This document shows, one piece after another, positions 41,587 to 50,800 of a stretch of DNA of 64,000 nt. Every line of letters starts with the position of its first letter. Positions within the stretch are counted from its first letter, which is position 1. This stretch comes from Lewinellaceae bacterium (GTDB lineage Bacteria > Bacteroidota > Bacteroidia > Chitinophagales > Saprospiraceae): positions 1 through 64,000 of the forward strand of contig JACJYK010000002.1 of NCBI GenBank assembly GCA_020636135.1. Reading direction: 5' to 3'. A program made the translations under genes and the position numbers. The notes under the pieces were generated by a model that saw nothing but the letters and a program-made list of their open reading frames with translations, searched no databases and was not told the DNA's origin.

Positions 41587-43704
41587 ATGGCTTTAATAGG
41601 GACTATCCGAAAGCATAGCTGGATTCTGGTTGTTACGATTGCGGTAGCTCTGGGCGGGTTCTTAATCATGGATATCACTAACTCTGCACAGCGCGGTGGC
41701 CGGGCTACCCCGGTAATAGGCAAAGTGAATGGAGAAGAGATCACCCTGACCGAATTTAACAACACCCAGCAGGTCCTTTATTCCAACAGTGGCGCGGATA
41801 TTTACAATCAGCGTTCATACCTGTGGAATTATTTCGTGGAAAAATCCATCGTAAAGACCGAATCCGATGCCCTTGGGTTGGGCGTAGGCGATGTGGAATT
41901 GGAAGACTTGCAATACGGTAACAATCTTAGCCCGATCATCCGTCAGCAGTTTCAAAACCCGCAGACAGGTCAAATAGACCGCGAGCAACTGAATCAGATC
42001 AAACAAGTGATCGAGTCAGGACAAGCTCAACCGAATCTGGCAACCTATTGGAAATATCAGGAAGAACAGATCATCAAATCGCAGCTGCAGACCAAATTAA
42101 ATACGCTGATCACCAAATCCATTTTTACACCTTCCTGGATGGCAGAATTGCGGCATAAAGATCAAAATGAAAAGATCAGCTTTGAGTATGTGCAGATTCC
42201 CTTTGATGAGGTGGAAGATGCTGAAGTGGAAGTAACGGATGCAGATATCAAAGCTTATATTGATGATCATAAGAAAACCTATACCCGGGACGAAGAAACC
42301 CGGCAGGTAAGCTATGTGAAATACGAAGTGATTCCAACTTCAGAGGACTCAGCTGCCATCTATGCAGACATTCAGGAATTGGTCACACCTTTTACAGAGT
42401 CAACCAATGATACCCTGTTTTTGGATCAGAATTACAGCCAGTACGATCCGGTCTACTACACCCGGGAAGAACTTAACCCGGTAATCGCTGATACGCTGGT
42501 GACCTTGCACCCCGGGCAGGTTTATGGACCGTACATCTCCGGTAACAACTACGAGATCGTCAAACTGATGGATACCAAGATCATTCCGGACTCGGTTAAA
42601 TCACGGCATATCCTGCGTACCGCCAGTCCCAACAGTCAGGCAGAGATGAGTGCAGCTTATCGATACATCGATAGCATCAAGACCCTGATTGAGACTGGAG
42701 TTGCATCTTTTGACTCGCTGGCCCGCACCGATAGCCAGGATCCGGGTTCTGCCACCTTGGGTGGAGAACTGGGTTATGCCGCGTTAAATCGTATGGTAAA
42801 GCCATTTAACGACATGATTTTTTACCAGGCAAAAAAGGGTGAACTGAATATTGTAGCTACGCAGTTTGGAATCCATTTGATCGAAGTGGAGGATTACAAA
42901 TTCATTGAGAATAAAGAAGGTTATAAGATCGGAACCATTGTCAGCCCGATCATCCCCAGCGAGGGCACCCAGAATGAAATTTACAACCAGGCAGCCGATT
43001 TTGTTTCCAGCAACCGGACTTTGGCCGAAATGCAGAAAGCAGCAGATGAAAATCCGGCTTTGAGTGTGGAGAAGAGCGGGTTTTTGCAAGAAAATGACGC
43101 TTATATGCTGGAAGTCGGAACCGGACAGACCGCTCGTGATATCATCAAGTGGGCATACAGCAAGAATGCAGAAATGGATGCCGTATCCCCGGATGTTTAC
43201 ATTTATCAGGATCCGGTCAATTACTACAACTCTAAATACCTGATCGTCGCGCTGAGTGCCATCCAGCCGGCTGGTGTCGCCAGCATCGAAAGTGTGCGGG
43301 AAGATGTAACTCCATTGGTACGTAATCAGAAGAAAGGACAGGTTATCGCCGGTAAGATTACCGGAACCGATCTGGCTTCCATCGCAGGACAGTTCAGTAC
43401 CGAGGTGGACTCAGCACAAAATGTGACGTTTGTGAGCAGTTTTGTTCCTGGTCTGGGTAATGAACCTAAAGTGATTGCCGAAGCCTTCAAATTGTCGAAG
43501 GATGCAACCTCCTCACCCATCATCGGTGAGAACGGTGTTTATGTCATCAAAGTGACCGACAAAATTGAAGACGCTACCGATCCAAATATTGCTGCCCTCC
43601 GTCAACAAGCCAGCGCGCAACCGCGTTCGGCCATCGCCTCACGGTTGATCGAATCATTGCGGAAGAATGCTAAAATAAAAGACTACCGCTCGACGTATTA
43701 TTGA
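41587..43704 (+). CDS. PpiD/SurA-type periplasmic peptidyl-prolyl isomerase
   Basis: A 705-residue inner-membrane-anchored foldase. A membrane helix (about 10-28) is followed by a SurA N-like chaperone region (VIGKVNGEEITLTEFNNTQQ) and a charged helical middle. A parvulin-type PPIC domain lies at about 335-440: SVKSRHILRTASPN, DSLARTDSQDPGSATLGGEL and a closing ATQFGIHLIEVED. It assists folding of exported proteins, a demand that is high in a genome with many outer-membrane and T9SS proteins. The YwqK-like gene follows after one base and PorQ overlaps that gene, so all three form one transcript. Confidence 0.93.
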   Translation: MALIGTIRKHSWILVVTIAVALGGFLIMDITNSAQRGGRATPVIGKVNGEEITLTEFNNTQQVLYSNSGADIYNQRSYLWNYFVEKSIVKTESDALGLGVGDVELEDLQYGNNLSPIIRQQFQNPQTGQIDREQLNQIKQVIESGQAQPNLATYWKYQEEQIIKSQLQTKLNTLITKSIFTPSWMAELRHKDQNEKISFEYVQIPFDEVEDAEVEVTDADIKAYIDDHKKTYTRDEETRQVSYVKYEVIPTSEDSAAIYADIQELVTPFTESTNDTLFLDQNYSQYDPVYYTREELNPVIADTLVTLHPGQVYGPYISGNNYEIVKLMDTKIIPDSVKSRHILRTASPNSQAEMSAAYRYIDSIKTLIETGVASFDSLARTDSQDPGSATLGGELGYAALNRMVKPFNDMIFYQAKKGELNIVATQFGIHLIEVEDYKFIENKEGYKIGTIVSPIIPSEGTQNEIYNQAADFVSSNRTLAEMQKAADENPALSVEKSGFLQENDAYMLEVGTGQTARDIIKWAYSKNAEMDAVSPDVYIYQDPVNYYNSKYLIVALSAIQPAGVASIESVREDVTPLVRNQKKGQVIAGKITGTDLASIAGQFSTEVDSAQNVTFVSSFVPGLGNEPKVIAEAFKLSKDATSSPIIGENGVYVIKVTDKIEDATDPNIAALRQQASAQPRSAIASRLIESLRKNAKIKDYRSTYY

Positions 43705-43705
43705 T

Positions 43706-44314
43706 ATGAATCGGAAATTAGTTTATACATATATGGTCATCCTTACCGGGGTGACCATTTTTGCTTGTAGTCAGAAGCTGCGCCAGGTGGAGCAGCAGGT
43801 TGATAACTATACGGAAAAATATACCGTGAATACCGAATCCGGTCTTAAAGAAGGCACCTACATAAAGTACGATGCCAGCGGGAAGATCATGGAGGAGTCG
43901 GTCTATCTCGATGATGTATTGCACGGAGTTCGCAAATTATACGATACGACAGGGCAGGTCGTGATCGAAGAGCATTACAATCACGGGAATTTTGCCGGTG
44001 ACTATAAGACCTATTATCCCAACGGCCGCATCGAGATGGAGGGGAATTATCAGGAAGGAGCCATGTCCGGCGTTTGGAAACGTTATTATCAGGGAGGTCA
44101 ACTGATGGAAGAGGTGGCCTTCTCCGGGAATAAAGAGAACGGCCCTTTCAAAGAATACTATGAAAATGGCAACATCAAAGCAGAAGGTTCCTACCTTAAT
44201 GGTCCGAAAGAAGACGGCGAACTAAAGCTCTATGATGAACAAGGCACCCTCGTCAAGAAAATGGAATGTTCGGATGGAGTTTGCCATACGACCTGGCAAG
44301 CGGAAAGCAACTGA
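43706..44314 (+). CDS. YwqK-like MORN-repeat lipoprotein
   Basis: A 202-residue lipoprotein with a lipobox ending at Cys21 (TIFAC). Six or so repeats of the MORN-variant type follow: GTYIKYDASGKIMEE, GDYKTYYPNGRIEMEGNY, GVWKRYYQGGQLMEEV, FKEYYENGNIKAEG and EDGELKLYDEQGTLV. Databases often label this group as the YwqK antitoxin of a toxin-antitoxin pair, but no toxin gene adjoins here, so the label is doubtful. A structural surface role fits better. The start is one base after the foldase stop. Confidence 0.88.
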   Translation: MNRKLVYTYMVILTGVTIFACSQKLRQVEQQVDNYTEKYTVNTESGLKEGTYIKYDASGKIMEESVYLDDVLHGVRKLYDTTGQVVIEEHYNHGNFAGDYKTYYPNGRIEMEGNYQEGAMSGVWKRYYQGGQLMEEVAFSGNKENGPFKEYYENGNIKAEGSYLNGPKEDGELKLYDEQGTLVKKMECSDGVCHTTWQAESN

Positions 44315-45365
44315 TCTGCGTCTCATCCTTTATTTGCTCGTTTTAACGACTACCCTTACAGCCCAGGTGGACAGTCGCTTCGTTTATGAATTTACCCGGT
44401 TTGCCGTCAGTCCCATGCAGACTGCTTTGGGTGGTGCTCCCATCGCACTGGCTACCGAGGATGCGGCCCAGGCTACCATCAATCCGGCCCTGATGGACTC
44501 TCTGGCAGCCGGCAACCTCAGTGCCAATATTGACTTTCATTTTGCGGGCATCAAACAGATCTACGCAGGCTACGGACAGCGTTGGAAAAACTCCCCGTAT
44601 TACTGGGCTACCGGACTGCAATACCTGTCGTACGGATCCTTCGATGGTGCGGACGAATTCGGCAACTTTACCACGCCGTTCTCTGCCGGTGATTTTGCCT
44701 TTCAGGCATCGCTTGCGCGCAGCATCCATCCACTGTGGCGGGCAGGAGCTTCTTTGAAGTGGATCTTCAGCAGCCTGGAAGGCTATAGCAGTACCGGAGC
44801 AGTGCTGGATCTGGGACTTCACCGCCGTTCCCTGGACGGATTGACCCAGCTGGGCTTGGTGGTCCGCAATTTGGGGACCCAGTTTACACCTTTTGTGCCC
44901 GGTCAATACGAACCGGTGCCTTTTGATCTGCAATTTGGCGTTAGCCGGCGGCTGGCACACGTGCCTTTCCGCTTTTCTACCGTCGTCCACCATCTGCATC
45001 GCTGGAACCTGCTTTATGAAGACCCCAATTCCGATCAGGATGTGGATCTGTTCGGCGAGCCGATACCGGGACCTAGCGCTTTTTCCAAAGTGGTCGATAA
45101 CCTCTTTCGTCATGTGATCTTCTCCGGGGAGATCCTGCTGGGTAAGCAGGAAAACCTCCAGATTCGTTTTGGGTATAACCACCTGCGGAGGAAAGAACTA
45201 TCGGTGGATCAGTTCAGGAGTCTGGCCGGATTTTCGGGCGGCATCGGTTTTAAAGTGAAGAAGATCCAGTTTGATTATGGGTTCAGCACCTATCACCTGG
45301 CTGGCTCCACCCATCACCTTGGCATCCGGCTGGCGATCCGGGAGTGGATCAAACCGAAGATCTAG
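44274..45365 (+). CDS. porQ: Type IX secretion system protein PorQ
   Basis: A 363-residue outer-membrane protein. I start it at the ATG at 44274 because RPGKRK and the hydrophobic LILYLLVLTTTLTA then form a signal peptide; this makes it overlap the YwqK-like gene by 41 bases. It matches the PorQ branch of the PorV/FadL-like barrels: DSRFVYEFTRFAVSPMQTALGG, ATINPALMDS, then AGYGQRWKNSPYYWATGLQYL. It is the T9SS component that helps hold the sortase complex and free cargo at the surface. It is last in a foldase, lipoprotein and porQ operon. Confidence 0.82.
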   Translation: MEFAIRPGKRKATDLRLILYLLVLTTTLTAQVDSRFVYEFTRFAVSPMQTALGGAPIALATEDAAQATINPALMDSLAAGNLSANIDFHFAGIKQIYAGYGQRWKNSPYYWATGLQYLSYGSFDGADEFGNFTTPFSAGDFAFQASLARSIHPLWRAGASLKWIFSSLEGYSSTGAVLDLGLHRRSLDGLTQLGLVVRNLGTQFTPFVPGQYEPVPFDLQFGVSRRLAHVPFRFSTVVHHLHRWNLLYEDPNSDQDVDLFGEPIPGPSAFSKVVDNLFRHVIFSGEILLGKQENLQIRFGYNHLRRKELSVDQFRSLAGFSGGIGFKVKKIQFDYGFSTYHLAGSTHHLGIRLAIREWIKPKI

Positions 45366-45439
45366 CAACAAGGGATAACAATTGTATTAAATTCGGGGTA
45401 AGAGCCCACTGCGATCAATTAGTTATCAGGTAAATATGC

Positions 45440-45455
45440 CATTTCAGCCGAAATG
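45440..45455 (+). promoter_or_regulatory. Hairpin over the start codon of the AraC gene
   Basis: CATTTC (45440-45445) and GAAATG (45450-45455) pair around AGCC, and the start codon (45453-45455) is in the second arm. It could slow translation or be a protein-binding palindrome. Confidence 0.4.
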
Positions 45456-46217
45456 AAATTTGACAAACATTTTCCGACGGAACGACTGAAACCCTACATC
45501 AAATATTTTGTAGTGGCTGAGAATGCATTGGAAAGCGAGTACAAAATATTTCCCTCCTCAGGCATAGTGATGGGATTTCAATACAAAGGACAACTGGCCA
45601 CAATTACAGACCAGACGGAAAGCAAACTGAACTCCGCAGGAATTACAGGCATTTCCGATCGGTACAAAATCTTTAAAAATTCGGCAGACATCGGGACGGT
45701 ACTGGTTTTCTTTACCGAAGTAGGGTTTATGCACTTCGCTACCCATCCGGCCAATGAGTTATTTAATTTAAGCCTTTCACTGGAAACTATTTTTGACAAA
45801 GGCAAAGTGAATGAAGTCCAGGAAAAATTATCGGTTGCTAAAACAGATAAGCAACGAATAAAAGCGGTGGAGCAATTTTTACTCACACAACTGAGGGAAA
45901 TCGATACGGATAAACTTATTGTCGAGGCAGTTAAAATTATTTACCAATCCAAGGGAACCATTCAGATCAAGGAATTGATCGAAAAATTGTTGATCAGCCA
46001 AAGCCCGTTCGAAAAGCGGTTTCGCAGAGTGGTGGGAACAACGGCTAAAAAATTTGCTTCCATTGTCCGATTTAATTCGGTTATTGAAAATATCAGCGAA
46101 CCCAAAACCCTCACAGAGATTTGCTACCAATACCATTTCTTTGACCAGGCTCACTTTATCAAAGACTTCAGGCAATATACTGGTGATACGCCGGAGAACT
46201 TTAAGCGCTTCTTGTAG
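45453..46217 (+). CDS. AraC-family transcriptional regulator
   Basis: A 254-residue regulator. The N-terminal region (about 1-110: FPTERLKPYIKYFVVAENA) resembles the DUF6597-type sensor found in Bacteroidota AraC regulators. The C-terminal 90 residues hold the AraC DNA-binding domain: IKELIEKLLISQSPFEKRFR (first helix-turn-helix) and LTEICYQYHFFDQAHFIKDFRQYTGDTP (second, with the family end signature). It is clearly richer in A and T than the surrounding genes. The downstream DUF1398 gene shares that composition and is probably its target or partner. Confidence 0.92.
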   Translation: MKFDKHFPTERLKPYIKYFVVAENALESEYKIFPSSGIVMGFQYKGQLATITDQTESKLNSAGITGISDRYKIFKNSADIGTVLVFFTEVGFMHFATHPANELFNLSLSLETIFDKGKVNEVQEKLSVAKTDKQRIKAVEQFLLTQLREIDTDKLIVEAVKIIYQSKGTIQIKELIEKLLISQSPFEKRFRRVVGTTAKKFASIVRFNSVIENISEPKTLTEICYQYHFFDQAHFIKDFRQYTGDTPENFKRFL

Positions 46218-46321
46218 AAAAACGATTTTTTACAATTAAAAGGATTTTTGAGCTTGCACTTTTGTAGCGTATCCATAAAGCAATGGCATCAATTAATTTT
46301 AAGGTAAAAGCACGAAAATAA

Positions 46322-46711
46322 ATGTTTACACTCGAACAAATCAAAGCAGCGCATGGCAAAGTAAAGTCCGGTGCAGACTTCCCGGCCTACATTAAAGAAA
46401 TCAAATCGATGGGGGTCACTCATTATGAAACTTATGTAACGGACGGACATATTGACTATCACGGAGATAATAATTATACCGTAAAAATTCCTGCCAAATA
46501 TGCCGCCTTGGAAATAGCTGCCATTGCAAGCAGAGATGCCTTTAAGGAGGAGTTATTAGTCCATCAGCAGGGCAAGACTGATTTTCTGACGTTCATTACA
46601 AATTGTGCAACCTACGGTGTTGAAAAATGGGCGATCAGCATGGACAAAATGACCTGTACCTATTATGACAAAGCAGGAAATGAAATGCTAGTGGAAGGAA
46701 TACCGCAATAA
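46322..46711 (+). CDS. DUF1398 (YbcV-like) family protein
   Basis: A 129-residue protein of the DUF1398 family: MFTLEQIKAAHGKVKSGADF at the start, then GVTHYETYVTDGHIDYHGDN, and a C-terminal CATYGVEKWAISMDKMTCTYYD. The family's role is unknown. It lies 104 bases downstream of the AraC gene and on the same strand, an arrangement I recall as common in flavobacteria (general knowledge, not checked). Its AT-rich composition matches the regulator, hinting that the pair arrived together. Confidence 0.88.
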   Translation: MFTLEQIKAAHGKVKSGADFPAYIKEIKSMGVTHYETYVTDGHIDYHGDNNYTVKIPAKYAALEIAAIASRDAFKEELLVHQQGKTDFLTFITNCATYGVEKWAISMDKMTCTYYDKAGNEMLVEGIPQ

Positions 46712-46787
46712 TAAACCTCCTGATAATCTTCTTTTTGAAACGTCATGACCATCTTCGTCCGTAGCGGGCACCGTCCGGTTCGTGGTG

Positions 46788-46818
46788 TTTACTTATACCC
46801 CTAAAATCACTAGGTTTG
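46788..46818 (+). promoter_or_regulatory. Promoter of the hydroxyacid dehydrogenase gene (near-leaderless)
   Basis: TTTA (46788-46791), a 19-base spacer, and an exact -7 element TAggTTTG (46811-46818). The ATG (46823) is only four bases beyond the -7 element, so transcription should start at or near the A of the start codon. Confidence 0.75.
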
Positions 46819-46822
46819 CAGC

Positions 46823-47779
46823 ATGCAGCCACGTGTATTAATCACGGACGATGTCCACCCTTATCTGATCGAAGGATTATCTGCATTGGGTTATGCGGTT
46901 GAATACCAACCGCTGATCTCGTTTGAAGATACCATGCAGCAAATAACTCCTTATGTGGGACTGGTAGTCAACAGTAAGATCCGGGTTGATGACTTATTGC
47001 TTGATCAGGCACCTCATCTTATCTGGGTGGGTAGGCTCGGCTCCGGATTGGATATCTTCGATCTGCCCGCTTGTGCCCGCCGGGGTGTGGCCGTAATTAA
47101 TTCCCCGGAAGGAAATGCCAATGCCGTTGCCGAACAAGCTCTGGGCATGTTGCTGGCGCTGCAGAATAATTTACTTAGGGCAGACCGGGAGGTACGGCAG
47201 TTCACCTGGCAGCGTGAAGCCAACCGGGGCGTGGAGCTAGCGGGTAAACGCATCGGAATTTATGGGTTTGGCAATAATGGAAGTCAGTTCGCCCGCAAAT
47301 TAGCAGGAATGGAGATGGAGGTCTGGGCCTACGATAAATACAAGACCGATTACCTGGATGACTTCCCTTATGTTACTGAAAAGCAAGGCGAGGATCTTTT
47401 CGAATGCGATGTCATCAGTTTGCATCTGCCACTTACCGATGAGACACACCATCTCGTGAACCGGTCTTTTCTGGATCAATGCCGGCCGGGGGCCATCCTC
47501 ATCAACACTTCCCGCGGCAGCATCGTCAACACAGCAGACCTGGTGGAGGCATTGGAGTCAGGGCGGTTGAAGGGGGCATGTCTGGATGTCTTTGAAAACG
47601 AAAAACCGGCGACCATGACGGCGCAAGAGCTAGCTGTCTATAGCAGGCTGTATGCACTGGACCAGGTAGTCCTATCACCGCACATTGCTGGCTGGACCAG
47701 GGAATCCAAATACAAAATTGCCCAGGTCCTGGTTGACAAAATCAGGCAAGGGCTTCAAAATCGTACCTTCATACGTTAA
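46823..47779 (+). CDS. D-isomer 2-hydroxyacid dehydrogenase (phosphoglycerate dehydrogenase-like)
   Basis: A 318-residue NAD-dependent dehydrogenase of the SerA-like family. The N terminus is PRVLITDDVHPYLIEGL. The cofactor loop is GIYGFGNNGSQFA, and the catalytic set is Arg in NTSRGSIVN, Glu in DVFENEKP and His in LSPHIAGWT. It lacks the ACT domain of long SerA forms, so it may act on 3-phosphoglycerate or another 2-hydroxyacid. A serine dehydratase is encoded at 61283-62710 but is not linked. The promoter suggests a nearly leaderless transcript. Confidence 0.9.
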   Translation: MQPRVLITDDVHPYLIEGLSALGYAVEYQPLISFEDTMQQITPYVGLVVNSKIRVDDLLLDQAPHLIWVGRLGSGLDIFDLPACARRGVAVINSPEGNANAVAEQALGMLLALQNNLLRADREVRQFTWQREANRGVELAGKRIGIYGFGNNGSQFARKLAGMEMEVWAYDKYKTDYLDDFPYVTEKQGEDLFECDVISLHLPLTDETHHLVNRSFLDQCRPGAILINTSRGSIVNTADLVEALESGRLKGACLDVFENEKPATMTAQELAVYSRLYALDQVVLSPHIAGWTRESKYKIAQVLVDKIRQGLQNRTFIR

Positions 47780-47782
47780 ATG

Positions 47783-47824
47783 ATAGTAGAGCATGTGCGA
47801 TAAGAAGCCGTGATCTACTACTTT
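47783..47824 (+). terminator. Possible weak terminator after the dehydrogenase gene
   Basis: TAGTAGA (47783-47789) pairs with TCTACTA (47813-47819), with a 23-base loop and only four T following. The long loop and short T-run make this weak. Confidence 0.35.
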
Positions 47825-47880
47825 TACGGTCGGAAAAGATGGTTCCGGTGGTGATGCCACGACGCAGAAACTAAGAACAC

Positions 47881-50800
47881 ATGAATGCCAAATCCATGCA
47901 GCGAATTCTTTACATCCTGGGAATTGTATTTGCTTGCGCAGTTTCAGGCTGGACGCAAACCTCCCTGGAAGGAAAAGTGACTGACCAGGAGACCGGAGAA
48001 GCGCTGATCGGCTGTAACATCGCCCTGTACCGTAATGGCGTGCTGGTCACTGGTACGGATACCGATATTGACGGTAACTACACCCTGTCCAACATCGACC
48101 CGGGGACCTACGACGTGGAAGTTAGTTACGTAGGTTATCAGACCCAGCGGCAGACGGGCGTAGTGGTCTTTTCCGGGAAGTCCAATAAACTGGATATTGG
48201 TATCAGTCAGGGCCTGGTATTGGATCAGGTGGTCGTCATTGAATACAAAGTCCCTTTGATCGAGCAGGACAATACCACTTCAGGCGGTATCGTCACAGCG
48301 GAGAAGATCCGCAACCTACCCATGAAAAACATCAATCAGTTGGCCGCCACCGCAGCGGGAATCTCCTCCATCGACGGAGGGGCCATCGCCGTACGCGGCT
48401 CTAGAACCAATGCTACGGATTATTACATCGACGGCATCCGGGTGACGGGCAGTCTGCTGCCTCAGACAGAAATCGATCAGCTACAGGTCATTACCGGAGG
48501 GATCGAAGCAAAATACGGTGATGTGACCGGAGGGATCATTGCCATCACCACCAAAGGACCTTCCAATCAGTTTAGCGGAGGACTGGAAGTGGAGAGCAGT
48601 CAGTACCTGGATCCTTACGGGTACAATCTGGTCAACATGAACCTTAGCGGACCCATTCTCAGGAAAAAAAGCGGACAGTCCATCCTGGGTTACCGCCTGG
48701 CCGGTCAATACCGGGGAAGGAAGGTGGATGACCCTCCGGCCTATGGGGTATACCGGGTGGATCCGGACCGGATCCGGTCGCTGGAAGAAAACCCCCTGTC
48801 CTCCTACGAAGGCATTACGGTCTCCAGCGGTGAACTGCTTCAGAACGACGATGCGAAGTTACTTAAGGCTATCCCGAATGAAGGTTCGGAGCGACTGGAC
48901 CTGACGGGTAAGATTGATGCGCAGATCAGTCGCAACATCGATGTGACTTTGTCCGGGAATTACAACACATCAAAAAATCAATTTACCCCGGGTGGATGGG
49001 GACTCCTCGATTACGAGAATAACCCCTTCTTTTACAGCTCCGGCTACAGGGCAAATTTCCGGCTGCGACATCGCCTCGGCCGCCAGTCGCTGGATGACAA
49101 TCATCCTCAGCAGGGTTTTATCCGCAATGCTTCCTACACCTTTCAGCTCGGGTATGAGAAATCCTTCACCCACGACGAGGATCAACGCCATAAAAACAAC
49201 CTCTTTCGCTATGGATACATCGGCTCTTACGATGTGAACTGGATCCCGGTGGAAGGTGAATCACCCTATTCACGTGGTCCGTTGCCCGGCATAGCTCATG
49301 CCGGATACCTGCAGGTTTTGGAAGGCTATACCCCTGGCAGCTATAACCCGGTCCTGGCGAATTACAACCTCAATACCAGTCCATCCAGCATCGAAGGGTA
49401 TAATGCGTACAATGGCTTCTGGTCCAGTAACTACAACAGTATCTGGCGAATCCACAGCAATGTAGGCGCGGTGTACAACCGGGTTTCGAAATCTGAAAAC
49501 GATACTTATACGTTAAATCTGGGTACCTCTTTTGACCTGTTTCCTGGCGGATCGGACAAAGGCCGCCACAACATCCAGTTTGGTCTGGTCTATGAGCAAC
49601 GGTTGAATCGTTCCTGGGCGGTGGCGCCGTTTGGATTATGGACGATCGCCCGTCTGCAGGCGAATAATCAGATCATCGGGGTTGATACCACTTCGGTGAT
49701 CGGAACCTTTAAAGGAGTATTCAGCGACCTTTCCTATGAGCAATTCCAGACCCTGGTCGATGAGGATCCCAACTTGCTATTTTATAAAAAAGTCCGTGAC
49801 CTGACCGGGCAATCCGTTCACGATTACGTGAATGTCGATGCCCTCAATCCTGACGATCTGAGTCTGGATATGTTCTCGGTACAGGAGCTGACGGATCAGG
49901 GCGTGATTGACTATTTTGGATACGATTATCTGGGCAATAAGATCGGGAATAATGTCACTTTCAATGATTTCTTCACCAGTGTGTATCCGGATGGCAGACG
50001 CCAGTTTCTGGTAGCTCCCAATCAACCTATCTATGGGGCATTTTACCTGCAGGATAAATTTACTTACCGGGACATCATCTTCCGGGTTGGTCTTCGGGTA
50101 GACCGGTATGATGCCAATACCAAGGTACTCAAAGATCCTTTTTCGCTGTATGAGATCATGAATGCGTCCGACTTCTATGCCAGCACGGGCCAGGCTCGCC
50201 CGGCACCGGTTGAGGATGACTTCAAGGTCTATGTGGATGGAGACAACTCAAACAAGGTCGTCGCTTTTCGCCGGGATGAACAATGGTATTATCCCAATGG
50301 TACGGCGGCAAACGATGGGAACCTCATCTTCGGTGGAGAGATCGTCCATCCCAAATACGTGGATCCCGAAGCGGACATCAAGAGCCGTGATTTTGACCCA
50401 AATACTTCCTTTACCGATTATACCCCCCAGGTCAACTGGATGCCTCGATTGGCTTTTTCCTTTCCCATCAGCGACGTTGCTAACTTTTTTGCTCACTATG
50501 ACATCCTGGTGCAGAGACCTCCTTCCAATACATTGACCACTGCCCTGGATTATTATTATTTCGAAGACGCCGGTCGTACCCCTTCCAATAACCCGGCTCT
50601 GCGTCCGGAGCGCACCATAGATTACGAAGTCGGATTTCAACAGAAGTTGAGCCAATCATCTGCTCTGAAGATCTCCGTGTATTATAAGGAATTGCGGGAC
50701 ATGATCCAGACACGGACCTATTTGTATATTCCTGCTCCTGTGAATACTTACACGGGATATGGCAACCTGGATTTTGGTACGGTGAAAGGCTTCAGCTTCC

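Noticed and set aside
43706..44314. YwqK-type toxin-antitoxin label for the MORN-repeat lipoprotein
   Set aside because: No toxin gene adjoins and the protein is a lipoprotein; the label follows family naming only.
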